A stretch of DNA of 64,000 nucleotides from Plenodomus lindquistii. Taxonomy: Eukaryota; Ascomycota; Dothideomycetes; Pleosporales; Leptosphaeriaceae. Under the pieces are notes generated by a model. That model saw only the letters and a list, made by a program, of their open reading frames with translations. It made no database searches and was not told the DNA's origin. Position 1 is the stretch's first letter. The number at the start of each line of letters is the position of its first letter. Location of the stretch: NCBI GenBank assembly GCA_025504975.1, contig JANUWI010000009.1, positions 1,178,001 through 1,242,000 of the forward strand, given 5' to 3'. Both the position numbers and the translations under genes were made by a program. Positions 1 to 10,334 of this stretch are shown here, piece after piece.

Positions 1-253
1 TATTGGACTTTGAAGCTGCATGGGTATTCGTCCATGCAAGAGTCCCCAATACTAGTGATGCTGCCAGATCGCATTCATGTTAAAAGTTTGATTCCGAGAA
101 TGGATTATATCGAAAAGAAAAGGTAGTATGTACTCCTATGTACAAATGTGCAACACCAAGACCATGCGACGGCTATACATATCGCCGAAACGTTCTATGC
201 TTGATACATGCGACCCCGAGAAATCATTCCATACCCATCAAAGCCCGGGTGAT

Positions 254-3200
254 CTAGTGCCTCCTCCCATCACCATCGCACCACCTCGGCGTCCCGGGTA
301 CCCCATTGCCTCTCCCTCCCATCCCCTCACTCCCCTTCGAACTCGCCAAACTATTAACCCTCGCCAAGAAACTCTCCTTTGGCCCTTCAAACCCCACAAG
401 CCCCTTGTACCCAAACGGAACCATGATGTTCAAACCCGCGACCGGAGACTTGGGCATGCTAAGAGCAGGCGATGGAATCTCTTTCCGGCGGAGCTGAATC
501 AGACTTTTCTTCTTCTTTGGTGGTGAATTGGGGTTTGGGCTGAGACGCGGAAACACGGTGTATGAGACCGGCGGGCTCACTGGTGAGACAAGGGTACTGG
601 GACCCTTTGAGAGACGCTTTATGTCGTCCCAGCCGAGATGTGTTGGGGGGTAGGGAGGCGAGATTGGGGATTTGGGGCTTTGGGGCTGGGGTGGAGGGGA
701 GGTGGGGGAGGTGCTTGGTACTGGCTGAGCTGTTGAAGCGGGGGCGGCAGCTTGCGCAGGGCGAGGATCTGGAGCGGCGACAGTAGGTGAGTCGCCACAC
801 ATGGAGTGCAGCCGATACGGATTATTCGAGTTGAACCGCGTGAATGGTGGTTTTACAGGGGCGTTGCTGTTGTATGCTGTACTCGGCAAGAGAGGCAGAC
901 GTGGGACTGTGCGTGTAGGGGATGGCGCGCATACAATGACAGAGTCTCGCGTTTCGGTCCATGAGTCTATCGGCAATAGGAGATCATGTTCGAAGGGATC
1001 GCTGACGCCTGAGTCCCTCGGTGAAATTTGGCTGTGAAAAGAAAACCGGCCGTGTAGTGAACGCGTGCGGTGACTTGGAGCTGTGACTGATGGCGCAGTA
1101 TGTGCACTGGTTGTCACAAGTTGGCGTCGACTTCTGACACTGCCTTTGCTACCTGCGCGCGCATGACTGCGCCGCAAACTACCAATGAATGGGCTCAGAG
1201 TAGGAGTTGGGATAACGTGATCGTGAAACAGCGTCGTTGGAGTGCTGCTCGCTGAACTCGAAGGAGACCAATGAGAAACTATTGCATACTGAGGTTCGTT
1301 CGCCAGAGCTTTCAGCACAGCAGTAGCCTCTACCGATGCGCGCAACGATGAATCAAAGGCCGTCTCGGACGCCCGTTTGTGCCCACCTGGGCTCGTGAAC
1401 GGATTTCCTGGGTCGCTAAATGGCGAGATGTGGCCAACAGGCTCTTCACTAGATTCAAGGGAATTTGGTAGCGTTTCGATTGCGCCCTGAGGCGGTAACC
1501 CACTAGCCCCACCAGACATGAGAGCTGGCGCATCGTCATCGTCGCCGTCTCTGATACTGCATCGGTTGGGTGCAGGATCATAGAGGTAGGCTTCTTTCGG
1601 GTATACGCTGCTTTCTGTACTAACACTGGTGGATCTCGATGCGTGGGCGGAGCGATATCGCCGGACCAGGAATACTACTGCAATCGCTGCGAGAAGAACG
1701 CCGGCGAAAGAGGCAGCAGCCACGCCAGCGGTCTGCGAAGGAGTCAGGGTTGGCGAATCTGGCGCGGGGGCTGCAATTGTTGATTCGGAAGCGGATGGAT
1801 CCGGCGGGGGAAATGGAATTAGCGTTCTGGAAGGTCCTATATTGAACTCCGAAATGGTGATTGATAGGTGCACTGATATGCTTGCCGTGGAGGCTGGATG
1901 CGAAATCTCGGTTCCGATAAACTGACCCGATGTAAGGGTAACAAAAGTGGCAGCGGTGTGTGATGCGCTGTAATCGTCCGATGTTGGAGTGACGAGCAAA
2001 CTTTGGGTTCGCGTTTGATTAACATTACTAGGTTGCAGTTGGTCTGATGGTGGTCGAATTGGTGACGATCCTATTGAAGCAGGAGTGTGCGAAAGTAGAG
2101 AAAGCGAAGAAGTTGCGGTCGCGGTATGAGCAACGGCGATCGAGGTCGTGTTGAATGACAGGTCTTGAATGCGTGTCCGCGAAGATGCAGAATCGCTTTC
2201 CGCGATGATTGTACTGCCGCTGAGTTGCTCGGTATCTGGGAGCCTACTGGCTGTCACTGAGACTCTACTGGCGTCCAAAGTCCGCGAAAGTGGATTGTAC
2301 ATAGACATCGAACCATTGCTCTGGAGGCCAGTGGTTGACGAAATTGGAGATGTCGCAGGCAAAATCGACACAGGAGAGCCTAGGATAGGCGATACCATCG
2401 AGGCCGCCAATGTAGACTGACTTGTCAAAATTACGACCAACGTGGCGCTTGACCGAGACGTGGCCATGGAAGACTTCGGTGTCGCGATGGGACTAGGCAT
2501 TGTAGCATTTCCGGTAATAGCAGATAGTATAGAAGAACTTGACAATGGTACATTGGAAGAATAGCTTGCAATCGAGGGTACGGATGTACCAAGCTCAGAG
2601 CTAGCAACTGGTGTGGGAATTGCTGACACGATGTGGTTGAACCCAATACTTGATGACATGCCGAGGGTAACGGTACTTGGGGAGGATGTCATTGCGATCA
2701 GGCTGGTAGTTTGAGCTGACTTGGTGGCAAAGAGCCCTGAAGACGAGCTTGTGGTCGAAGTGTATCCCGGACTGGAGCCAGAGCTGAGGAGAGTATTTGA
2801 TCTTACTTGGGAAGCAAGAATGTGCGTCGCGCTCATACCAATGTCGCTCCCGACTGGTGTCACAATAGAAGATGAAAAACGCTCTTCGAACGGGCTTCTA
2901 GAGTTTGGAGTCGCGGAAACCGAAAGAATACCCTCCGAGGTAGCTGGTGAGTTCAGAGCGGCCGATAGGGAAGGCCTTCGACTGCTTGGCGTACTCTCTG
3001 CTTGTGATGGTTCTGAGATGGAAGAAGAAGAAAAAGAAGCAGGAGTTGGCGTGACAGGGGCGGTCGATAACGACATCAAAATTGATTCGGAAGAAACCGA
3101 TGACTGTACTGACGATCTGTCGCCTGAAATACTGTTCAAGTTGCTCTCACTTGAGGTTGATGAGATCGGCTTGACGCTGGCAACACTCGAAGAGGAGGCG

Positions 3201-4306
3201 ATGTTCAAAGTTGGCATCGATGTATCGCGAGACGACAGTAATGAGACGCCCGCGCTAGTGATCGATATCGATGTTGGAGCTGTCTGTGCGCTGTGGGTTG
3301 ATATAAAAATAGGCGTTATCGTTGATGAGGCCTGAATGCTTGACACTAGGGTGGGTGTAGCATCAGGACTGGCCATCGAACCACTAAGGCTGCTGAGTAG
3401 TTCAGGCATGGAGGATATTTGACTTCCCAAGCTAACACTCGAGGCTGAACTTTGCGATGCACTCATCGGTAGGGTTGTTGAAGATGTAGGCTGAAGCGAC
3501 TGTGTGGGTAGCACCAACAGCGTTGAAAGTGTCGCTGGTTGGCGCGTCGGCTGTAGAAGAGATGATGCAACGAAATTGGATGATGTTATGATTGTTGAAG
3601 CAAGTATCGATCGAGATCGTGAAACATTTTCGATAAAGGTTGAGAGCGAAGATTGGAACGAGGCTTGGTCCCCTGATGTGGATTTGAGTGGAGCCTTGAC
3701 TTTAGACGGTGTCGCCAATGAGAGTGCTGACGATGAGGAAGTCTGAGGCGTATCCTGAGGCGAGACCGTGGACTGTACTGAAATTGTTGATAACGATTGT
3801 CTTGATGTCGAAGTAGAAGGCAGTGTTTGCGACTCATCCCCTGCGATCGATGAGGTTGGGCCAGCACTAATCACGCTCAATGTAGTTGAGGCCAGAGGTG
3901 TTCCTGATGTAGTGGCTATGGGGTCAAGAGACGAACTAGTCATGGAAATCGAGACCAACGTGGTCGGTTGCGAGGCAGATTTGCTAGATGACGATGTTGT
4001 TGCGGAAGCATCCAGTGTGCTCGAGCTGTCGATCTTCAGTGAAGTTACTGGCGTCTTCGAGGTCTCTGCTAGTGTGCTCGAAGACTTGGTCCCGTTCTGA
4101 AATAATGGTTCACGTCGAGGTATTATTGGTAGCCGATATTTGGTACTTGTAGTACTGTGCTGATGCTCATCTACACACAATGTCAGTTTGCGCCCTTCCG
4201 AAGACGATAACAGGAACCACCTGCATTGCTTCATTGGTATGGCATTCACTCCTCCCATTAACAGGCCAACGTAGGAAACACAAATGACCCTCATGATCTC
4301 TCCCAT
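254..4306 (-). CDS. Giant Ser/Thr-rich single-pass membrane protein (mucin-like or wall-sensor-like)
   Basis: One uninterrupted frame encodes 1350 residues. The N terminus looks like a signal peptide (hydrophobic stretch at about residues 6-22) and is followed by a short segment with two cysteines. Residues of roughly 50-855 are almost pure Ser/Thr/Ala/Pro, as in heavily O-mannosylated cell-surface stalks. A single membrane span lies near residues 862-884 (AAASFAGVLLAAIAVVFLV, then RRY). The cytoplasmic tail of about 465 residues is Ser/Pro-rich with a basic patch (PKKKKS) near its end. This layout matches fungal wall-stress sensors of the Mid2/Wsc type or signalling mucins, but no WSC or other named domain is visible, so the role is inferred only from architecture. 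The second Met (residue 5) is an alternative start that also keeps the signal peptide. Confidence 0.8.
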   Translation of the reverse strand: MGEIMRVICVSYVGLLMGGVNAIPMKQCRWFLLSSSEGRKLTLCVDEHQHSTTSTKYRLPIIPRREPLFQNGTKSSSTLAETSKTPVTSLKIDSSSTLDASATTSSSSKSASQPTTLVSISMTSSSLDPIATTSGTPLASTTLSVISAGPTSSIAGDESQTLPSTSTSRQSLSTISVQSTVSPQDTPQTSSSSALSLATPSKVKAPLKSTSGDQASFQSSLSTFIENVSRSRSILASTIITSSNFVASSLLQPTRQPATLSTLLVLPTQSLQPTSSTTLPMSASQSSASSVSLGSQISSMPELLSSLSGSMASPDATPTLVSSIQASSTITPIFISTHSAQTAPTSISITSAGVSLLSSRDTSMPTLNIASSSSVASVKPISSTSSESNLNSISGDRSSVQSSVSSESILMSLSTAPVTPTPASFSSSSISEPSQAESTPSSRRPSLSAALNSPATSEGILSVSATPNSRSPFEERFSSSIVTPVGSDIGMSATHILASQVRSNTLLSSGSSPGYTSTTSSSSGLFATKSAQTTSLIAMTSSPSTVTLGMSSSIGFNHIVSAIPTPVASSELGTSVPSIASYSSNVPLSSSSILSAITGNATMPSPIATPKSSMATSRSSATLVVILTSQSTLAASMVSPILGSPVSILPATSPISSTTGLQSNGSMSMYNPLSRTLDASRVSVTASRLPDTEQLSGSTIIAESDSASSRTRIQDLSFNTTSIAVAHTATATSSLSLLSHTPASIGSSPIRPPSDQLQPSNVNQTRTQSLLVTPTSDDYSASHTAATFVTLTSGQFIGTEISHPASTASISVHLSITISEFNIGPSRTLIPFPPPDPSASESTIAAPAPDSPTLTPSQTAGVAAASFAGVLLAAIAVVFLVRRYRSAHASRSTSVSTESSVYPKEAYLYDPAPNRCSIRDGDDDDAPALMSGGASGLPPQGAIETLPNSLESSEEPVGHISPFSDPGNPFTSPGGHKRASETAFDSSLRASVEATAVLKALANEPQYAIVSHWSPSSSASSTPTTLFHDHVIPTPTLSPFIGSLRRSHARAGSKGSVRSRRQLVTTSAHTAPSVTAPSHRTRSLHGRFSFHSQISPRDSGVSDPFEHDLLLPIDSWTETRDSVIVCAPSPTRTVPRLPLLPSTAYNSNAPVKPPFTRFNSNNPYRLHSMCGDSPTVAAPDPRPAQAAAPASTAQPVPSTSPTSPPPQPQSPKSPISPPYPPTHLGWDDIKRLSKGPSTLVSPVSPPVSYTVFPRLSPNPNSPPKKKKSLIQLRRKEIPSPALSMPKSPVAGLNIMVPFGYKGLVGFEGPKESFLARVNSLASSKGSEGMGGRGNGVPGTPRWCDGDGRRH

Positions 4307-5058
4307 CGCATTACCGTAACAGCACTATAGCGAGTGACTCTCAAAATTGACGGAAACGACAACAAATTGAACAACAAGATACATGTAGGACGAAAACGTA
4401 CACGATGAAAGATGAAACAAACGCAACTACTGTCATATACGCTCCAACACCGCGCCTCACATATGGAGACCGAAGCCACTTGTAAAGGTTGCATGTTCCT
4501 TTGACATACACGTTAGGCGTAGTGTACCTGCATGGGCCGGCAACCCTGCCGATTCTTTGGGAGGGGGGCTGAGCCCGCGTCGAACACCGAGAATAACCAA
4601 CACAGTCAGCTATCATTAGCACGCATCAGCAGCAGGCGCTCGCCCTTGCATGGATTTGAGATTCTTGGGAAGCGGGTAGCGATGGATCGCGTATTTTGAG
4701 ATGCGTTGGAGCCACATCATGTTTACTGCTGGTTTCGATGTTTGTCCGTAGTCTGAAGACATCTGTAGATATTGCGCGCGCTGTGAGGCGTCATCAATTG
4801 CTGAGCACACATGCCGTTCGTGTGGAACTGGCACCTGCGACTTGAACCCGTGCGGCGTATGCGGCGTAGGATGCAGCCTCGGGGTTTAAACACTGTGGAA
4901 TTGATAGAGGTAGGATTATATTGCGGCGCTTGTCTCTTCGCAGGACAAAGAGGCACAGCACAGCTATCTAAACCTGATGAGGCTCCGGGCCCAGACTGTT
5001 CGCATCGGGATGACCCGGTAGGCCCGCAGTACGCCCGCTACGGCACAGCCTCGCTTCT
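4307..5058. other. Intergenic region upstream of the mucin-like gene
   Basis: About 750 bp between two minus-strand genes. It should hold the promoter of the mucin-like protein and the 3' end of the SDR transcript. No further gene or clear regulatory motif was seen. Confidence 0.5.
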
Positions 5059-6132
5059 CTACTGTACAGCGGTAGTATCGTTCGCCGTTACCAAGGCTGA
5101 CTGGCTGTCGCGAATGAGTTCCTGCAGCCAAAGCGGCAGTGCGCGTAGTTTGGGAGTTATTGCAGGTCCAAGGATAACCTGACCACTTTTGACAGCTATG
5201 ATTTGATCAACCATAGCGGACGCAACGAATTCCGGCTCAAGCAATTTCTTGCCCATGCGCTTCAACCCAGCTTGGAGCCCCGCATCAGAAGTGATTGCTG
5301 ACTTGGTCCAGCCAGGATGGACGAGGGTAGTCATGATTTCCGGGCACTTGTAGCGGTGCTTGATTTCTTGAGTAAGACCCTCGTGGAAGGCTAGGAGCGC
5401 GGCTTTAGTGCAGCTGTAGTCCACGGCTCCCGCGAGGGCAACGAACGAAGCTAGACTTGCAACACCCATAATGTGGCCCTTTTTCTTCGCAATCATGTCT
5501 GGAAGAAATTCTTGCACTGTGCTCCAGTGACTTACAAGATTGATATCCATCATCTTTTGGAGATTGTTGAATGGAATGTCTAGGATTGTATAGCCATTGC
5601 CGATGCCTGCATTGTTGATCAAAATGGACGGAGAACCAAGATCAGAGCGAATAGCTTCTGCTGCCTCGTGGATGCTCTCTCTCGATGTGATGTCGCACTT
5701 GTAATATTTGATGTTTTTCCGCACGTCTGTGGGTATGTCAGTCAAGAAGATTGGAGAACTTGTGAAGCACGCACCAGCTGTGAAAGATGCATCGAGGGGG
5801 CTGACGTCGAGGACAGCGACTTTCACGCCTTGTGACACGAGTCTTTTGACGACACAGGCTCCGATGCCTGCCGATCCACCCGTGACAACGGCGACTTCTT
5901 TATCCCAAACCCATCGACTCTTATCGCTCTTCCACCTCCACCTGTTTGCAGCCAGACTATTTAACGCTGAATTGAAGTCGATAACAGCCCACAGAGGCAG
6001 AGCCCATCTGAGGTACCACTGAAGAGTGGTGAATTGAGAAGCGCTTAGAGAGAAGCCGCCAAGTTGGTAGGTTTGTGGCTTGATGATCCGGACGGCGATT
6101 GATGCCACGGTGAGTAAGACAGCTCGAAACAT
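5059..6132 (-). CDS. Short-chain dehydrogenase/reductase, retinol dehydrogenase / 17-beta-HSD11-like
   Basis: The 357-residue protein has a hydrophobic N terminus that probably anchors it in the ER or lipid-droplet membrane, as in SDR16C-type enzymes. A classical SDR Rossmann domain follows: cofactor motif TGGSAGIG (residues 84-91), an Asp at the end of the second strand (D109 in VLDVS), which usually indicates NAD(H) preference, NNAG at 173-176, and the catalytic S226, Y239 and K243 (YSCTK). It should oxidise or reduce a lipophilic alcohol or ketone such as a retinoid-like, sterol or fatty-alcohol substrate; the substrate cannot be read from sequence. No intron is needed. It is divergent from the MTG2 gene with 385 bp between the two start codons. 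Confidence 0.85.
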   Translation of the reverse strand: MFRAVLLTVASIAVRIIKPQTYQLGGFSLSASQFTTLQWYLRWALPLWAVIDFNSALNSLAANRWRWKSDKSRWVWDKEVAVVTGGSAGIGACVVKRLVSQGVKVAVLDVSPLDASFTAGACFTSSPIFLTDIPTDVRKNIKYYKCDITSRESIHEAAEAIRSDLGSPSILINNAGIGNGYTILDIPFNNLQKMMDINLVSHWSTVQEFLPDMIAKKKGHIMGVASLASFVALAGAVDYSCTKAALLAFHEGLTQEIKHRYKCPEIMTTLVHPGWTKSAITSDAGLQAGLKRMGKKLLEPEFVASAMVDQIIAVKSGQVILGPAITPKLRALPLWLQELIRDSQSALVTANDTTAVQ

Positions 6133-6517
6133 GGTGGCTGAAGGAAGGGTACCTGGCAGATGCTAGATTTGGGGGCAGACAACGGCGCCTTTGAATGAAG
6201 TCAACCTTGGAACGCTGGCACCCTACGCGTCATTCGGACTGAGGTGAGATGGCTCGTAAGTTTCGGAGGTCTTGAAAGCCGAACCGCACACCTCCTTTGG
6301 GGGCTTCAATTGTCAGTGGGTAGATCACGAAGATACCGAGGCACGTTGATGTATTCACAAGGAGTGGGAGCTAGCGCAGAGACGGGCTAGCGTGATGATC
6401 TCATAGGCTGAGGCTGATCTGAGGCGCGACGGCCATTCCCAATTATCTTCATCCAACTGCAACCGCCGCCGACTACGGCCACTCCCCACCATCACCCCGC
6501 CCTTCACCTGCCGACGC
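6133..6517. promoter_or_regulatory. Shared divergent promoter region (SDR / MTG2)
   Basis: 385 bp separate the start codons of two divergently transcribed genes, so both promoters must lie here. No clear TATA box or named operator was recognised. Confidence 0.5.
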
Positions 6518-8185
6518 ATGTCTTTCGCTAGGCCGACGTTCCTTAGCGGTACGCTGACGCCATTCCTGTATCCGGCGTTCGAAGGGTCCCTTCCCTCGGT
6601 GACACGCTCCTGCCGCCTTCGCAGAAGATTCACACTGCAGTTGCGATGCAGTTCGACAGCCACCGATTCGGTCAATATACGCCCCGACACTCAGGCATCA
6701 CGCCTCGACCCTGCAGCCGACGACTACTCCTTGACGCCCTTTGCGGATCGATGCATCGTGACCGTTGAAGCGGGCGGTGGCGGCCACGGCTGTGTCTCGT
6801 TCCTGCGAGAAAAGTACATACCAGAAGGGCCGGCAAATGGTGGAGATGGTGGCAGTGGTGGCAATGTGTACATTCAGGCGGTGCGTGGCGAGACGTCATT
6901 ACACAAGTTGGCACGACGACGTCTGATCAAAGCTGGGCGAGGCAAGAACGGACAGGGCATGATAAAGGGTGGCGAGCGGGGCAGCGACATTCTCATCACC
7001 GTCCCAATAGGCACTGTAGTGCGCGAGATCCAGCGACATGATCCAATTGCGATCCTGGAGGAAGAGCATTGGAAGATGGAGACCTACGAAGGGGAGGCAG
7101 AAGAATCTGAAGAGGAGAAGGGCAGCTACAGGAAGGATCGATGGCTTGTCTATCCAGGGACAGTACCCGCAGAACTGAATCGCATCAAGTTCCCCAAGCT
7201 TCCGCCACCTCGAAGATCACACCTCGCAGCTCTCGAACCGGACTCTCCAATATGGCTGGACTTGGACAAGCACATGGAGGCGCCTATGCTGATTGCAGCA
7301 GGTGCCATGGGCGGATTAGGAAACCCGCATTTCATGACGCCCTTCAATAACAGACCCAAGATGGCAACACGAGGCAATGAAGGGTTGAAGATTTCGCTGC
7401 AGTTGGAATTGAAGATACTGGCAGACCTGGGCCTCGTGGGTCTACCCAACGCAGGGAAGAGCACGCTCTTGCGAGCGCTTACCAACAGCCGTGCGCGTGT
7501 CGGCAACTGGGCGTTTACAACCCTACAACCGAATGTTGGTACGGTGGTACTCGACAACCACAAGGGCCGGCCGCTCGTCGCATCGCGCAACAGGCATGGC
7601 GAGCTTCGCGAAAACTTCACAATCGCAGACGTACCAGGTCTCATCGAGGATGCGCATCTTGACAAAGGCCTTGGTTTGGGATTTTTGCGCCACGTCGAGC
7701 GGGCCGCTGTGCTGGCTTTTGTCATCGATTTGAACGCTGGTAATGCAATTGATGCGCTCAAGCTTCTCTGGCGCGAAGTTTCTGAGTACGAGACCATGCG
7801 TGGGAAGGAGTTGAATGCCGAGACGGAACGCAGAATGGTCACCTACAGGCCAGGTGGAAGCCCACCTCCACCAAGAAACACGTCTGATGTGAATGATGCA
7901 GCTCTTTTGGATCCATCGCCGGAGCCTTTACCGTTCCTCACCTCGACGCCAATCTCGTCGAAACCCTGGCTGGTTATTGCCACCAAGGCAGACTTGCCAG
8001 ATACCCAGGAGAACTTCGAGTTGCTTCGTGTGTATCTGGATGCGGTAAGCAAGGGCGTGCAACCTCACCCGAGCAGCAAAAAGAATGCGTGGAAACGCAA
8101 CATCCAGGCGATTCCAATTAGTGCGATCAACGGGGAAGGGACCCAAGTCATTCCACAGTTGGTGATGGACTTGCTGGAGGAGTAA
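6518..8185 (+). CDS. MTG2: Obg-family mitochondrial ribosome-assembly GTPase
   Basis: The 555-residue protein has a Ser/Arg-rich N terminus consistent with a mitochondrial presequence. A glycine-rich Obg fold follows (GGGGHG, then GGDGGSGG and GERGSD), then a G domain: G1 GLPNAGKST (308-316), G3 DVPG (371-374) within DVPGLIEDA, G4 TKAD (489-492) and the G5-like SAING near 535. Obg/CgtA proteins bind the large ribosomal subunit; the fungal mitochondrial member Mtg2 is needed for mitochondrial large-subunit assembly. Two acidic or Pro-rich insertions, after the Obg fold and before G4, make it longer than bacterial Obg, as is common in fungi. The gene is intronless. The family call is firm; the organelle is inferred from the N terminus and the family. 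Confidence 0.93.
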   Translation: MSFARPTFLSGTLTPFLYPAFEGSLPSVTRSCRLRRRFTLQLRCSSTATDSVNIRPDTQASRLDPAADDYSLTPFADRCIVTVEAGGGGHGCVSFLREKYIPEGPANGGDGGSGGNVYIQAVRGETSLHKLARRRLIKAGRGKNGQGMIKGGERGSDILITVPIGTVVREIQRHDPIAILEEEHWKMETYEGEAEESEEEKGSYRKDRWLVYPGTVPAELNRIKFPKLPPPRRSHLAALEPDSPIWLDLDKHMEAPMLIAAGAMGGLGNPHFMTPFNNRPKMATRGNEGLKISLQLELKILADLGLVGLPNAGKSTLLRALTNSRARVGNWAFTTLQPNVGTVVLDNHKGRPLVASRNRHGELRENFTIADVPGLIEDAHLDKGLGLGFLRHVERAAVLAFVIDLNAGNAIDALKLLWREVSEYETMRGKELNAETERRMVTYRPGGSPPPPRNTSDVNDAALLDPSPEPLPFLTSTPISSKPWLVIATKADLPDTQENFELLRVYLDAVSKGVQPHPSSKKNAWKRNIQAIPISAINGEGTQVIPQLVMDLLEE

Positions 8186-10047
8186 TTGCAACAATGATAC
8201 CCTACTTTCCAACTCAGACCGTTCCAGCCCAGCATTACGTCAACGCTACGACTATCCAACGCGAAGTTTTTGTGAATCATGAGACCATCGCTCAACGTCG
8301 TCCCCAACCGAGGAAGCAATGGTCCTAGACAATACTCCAATCACCTCATGTTGGCCTTCAAGCTGTCTAATGACTCCGCAAATTTACCGATCAACAGCAA
8401 GGCCATTAGCAGATCCGGCTAATTGATATTGACGAATAGGCCTGACTCCTAGCATTTCATGATCCGCACGTGCTTTCACCAGGGCGGCCCTTACCCCATA
8501 GCGTTGAACAAGCAACCGGCGGGAGTCGTCCTATTCCCCGCAAGCCACCACGTTGACAATCCTTTCAGCTTCACACCGCAACGTCTCGACATCAATTCTT
8601 GGTCTTGTCGGTCGAGATGGAGTATTTGCTTTGTACCTCTGGATGTAACCTGTAGTGAGCAGGTGATATATCGGTGATTTGGGATGGCGAACGAACCGCT
8701 GTATTGAGTTTGAAGTGCAATCAGTCAAGTATCGGGAGGTTTTGACAATCCCCCAATACCTGTCAGACTTATCTAGCAGCTGTCACATTTCACCACATTA
8801 CTGCATGGGTCGACCATGATAAGTACAAACCGTTAAAAGGTATTCAGCGTGTTATCCGACGATCGGGCTAATAGCTGGCGTGTTCTGGGGCCTGTCCACG
8901 ATTTGGCAGGGCAACATGGGCAAGCGTTGGCTAGCTGCTCAAGCCGCAGGCAAAGACTCGCAGAAGTCTGTTAACAAGCCTACTACATTGCGGTTCAAGT
9001 GTCCCAATCTCGAGAAACAGCATCGCCTGGGTTGTACGTCATGTTCACAAACCGTAAACAGGTATACACCATGACACCCGAGGATTAGGTTGAGGTCATC
9101 GAGGTCCTGGGAGGCCTTCATGTGTATTTCCAGTTTGCGACAACGTGTCATGAAGGTGTTGGGAGACTTCTGGGTATATTTCAGCTTGTGAACTTGTGTC
9201 ATAAATTATATGTATGCTTCTCGGTGGATGCTTGTTATACAACTTCTTGCATGTATGGATGTTGTTTGTGCCGGAACAGCTGCTCATTAAATGTATCCTG
9301 CTACGAGGAATCTGCGGGTTGGACAAGTAAGTGGTGATGGGCGCCGGTCACTTTCATAGCAACTTGTGCGGGCAGATCAAAATGGTCCGATTTTTGTGGC
9401 ATCGTCAAGTTGTATGGTGGTTTCGCGGAGGTCGAGTAGATGATTGATAGTAAGTGACATCGTGTTACATGCGTAACCCCTGACTTATCAATTCACATGC
9501 GCCTGGGTCATCTCTCACATGGGCGATGAGATACTCTTCCGCTGATATAAGTCCCACTGCTTGCCGCGAGCTTAGCCACAGTCGTGGTGTAATTCCCAGA
9601 TTCTTCCAACCCTATCTTACGGCGCCCACGATGCGTTGCTTGCAAGATGAAACGATCCCCAACTCGCGTTTCCCGGCTATTTTTGACGCTGAAGCCCAGC
9701 GGTCAACTGGCAAAGTAGCTGAATGCCCAACTCTGCGAGAATGAGAATTAGAACTATATGACAGCAATGCAACACACCGCAGAACAATACAAATGTGCAC
9801 GTGTTTAGTATCGACTGATCATGGCGACAGGCACCTTCCACGTGCAATCCTGTATGGCACAGCACAGCGGAGATGACTACACGTGACAGCCCAGCAGCCC
9901 CAGAAACTTTGATGTTCCTCATGCCCGTGCGCACGAGTTTTGTTAGCGCCAAAGCTAGTGCAAAGCATGGTCCGCGCGTGCAACAGGATCTTCACCGGGC
10001 ACATCAGCGCTCAAACACGCCGACTGTGTTTCAGCAATTCAATTTTG
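8186..10047. other. Intergenic region without a recognised gene
   Basis: About 1.9 kb between MTG2 and the U6 gene. Frames are short and none has a recognisable domain. The one visible structure is a decayed direct repeat at 9108-9205. No tRNA or snoRNA was recognised. Confidence 0.5.
9108..9205. repeat. Decayed two-copy direct repeat (about 46 bp unit)
   Basis: Positions 9108-9154 and 9160-9205 align over their length (roughly 70% by eye). Both begin TGGGAG, share a TATTTC block in the middle, and end with GTGTCAT followed by A-rich sequence. On the minus strand the two copies read as similar peptides, so this may be a scrap of an old repeat-encoding gene. Confidence 0.45.
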
Positions 10048-10056
10048 AATATATTT
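10048..10056 (+). promoter_or_regulatory. TATA box of the U6 gene
   Basis: AATATATTT lies about 25-32 bp upstream of the inferred U6 5' end. This is the position of the TATA element in fungal RNA polymerase III U6 promoters. Confidence 0.65.
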
Positions 10057-10079
10057 ACTCCTTTATCGCCTTCCACTTC

Positions 10080-10233
10080 GCCTTCGGGCATTTGGTCAAT
10101 TTGAAACGATACAGAGAAGATTAGCATGGCCCCTGCACTAAGGATGACACGCTCAGTATGTATCACCGTAGCATTCAAAAATAACCAGCTGCTAACCATC
10201 TGCGACAGATCAAAGAGAAGCTACCATTTTTTT
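10080..10233 (+). ncRNA. U6: U6 spliceosomal snRNA, interrupted by an intron
   Basis: The sequence has the U6 hallmarks in order: a 5' hairpin GCC-TTCG-GGC, TTTGGTCAATTTGAAACGAT, the ACAGAGA box (10111-10117), the AGC triad (10123-10125), and the internal stem-loop region ending GGATGACACG. The match then breaks at a GTATGT and resumes after an AG with ATCAAAGAGAAGC and a T7 run. Exon 1 is 10080-10155 and exon 2 is 10209-10233, giving an RNA of about 101 nt, the usual fungal length. U6 pairs with the 5' splice site and with U2/U4 and forms the catalytic core of the spliceosome. It is expected to be a Pol III gene: TATA at about -30, T-run terminator and a possible downstream B box. The exact 5' end is uncertain by a few nucleotides. 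Confidence 0.93.
10156..10208 (+). other. Spliceosomal-type intron inside the U6 gene
   Basis: The 53-nt insert has a GTATGT donor, a GCTAAC branch-site match 13 nt before its 3' end and a CAG acceptor, the same signals and size as introns in the protein genes of this window. It sits just after the conserved GATGACACGCTCA block. Removing it restores the U6 3' end, and an intronless U6 copy at 10447-10503 has exactly this junction. Confidence 0.88.
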
Positions 10234-10334
10234 GCTGTTTTTACTGTCCTCTATAACTCAAACTTTTTCTCTTGCATCTTTAAAGTGCGCTCATCTTTCT
10301 CATAAGGCGCCGTGGACATGCTGCGCTGGGTGGT

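Noticed and set aside
2721..3335. Plus-strand frame of 204 codons
   Set aside because: Antisense to the Ser/Thr-rich gene; the repeated TCN/ACN codons create long acidic shadow frames.
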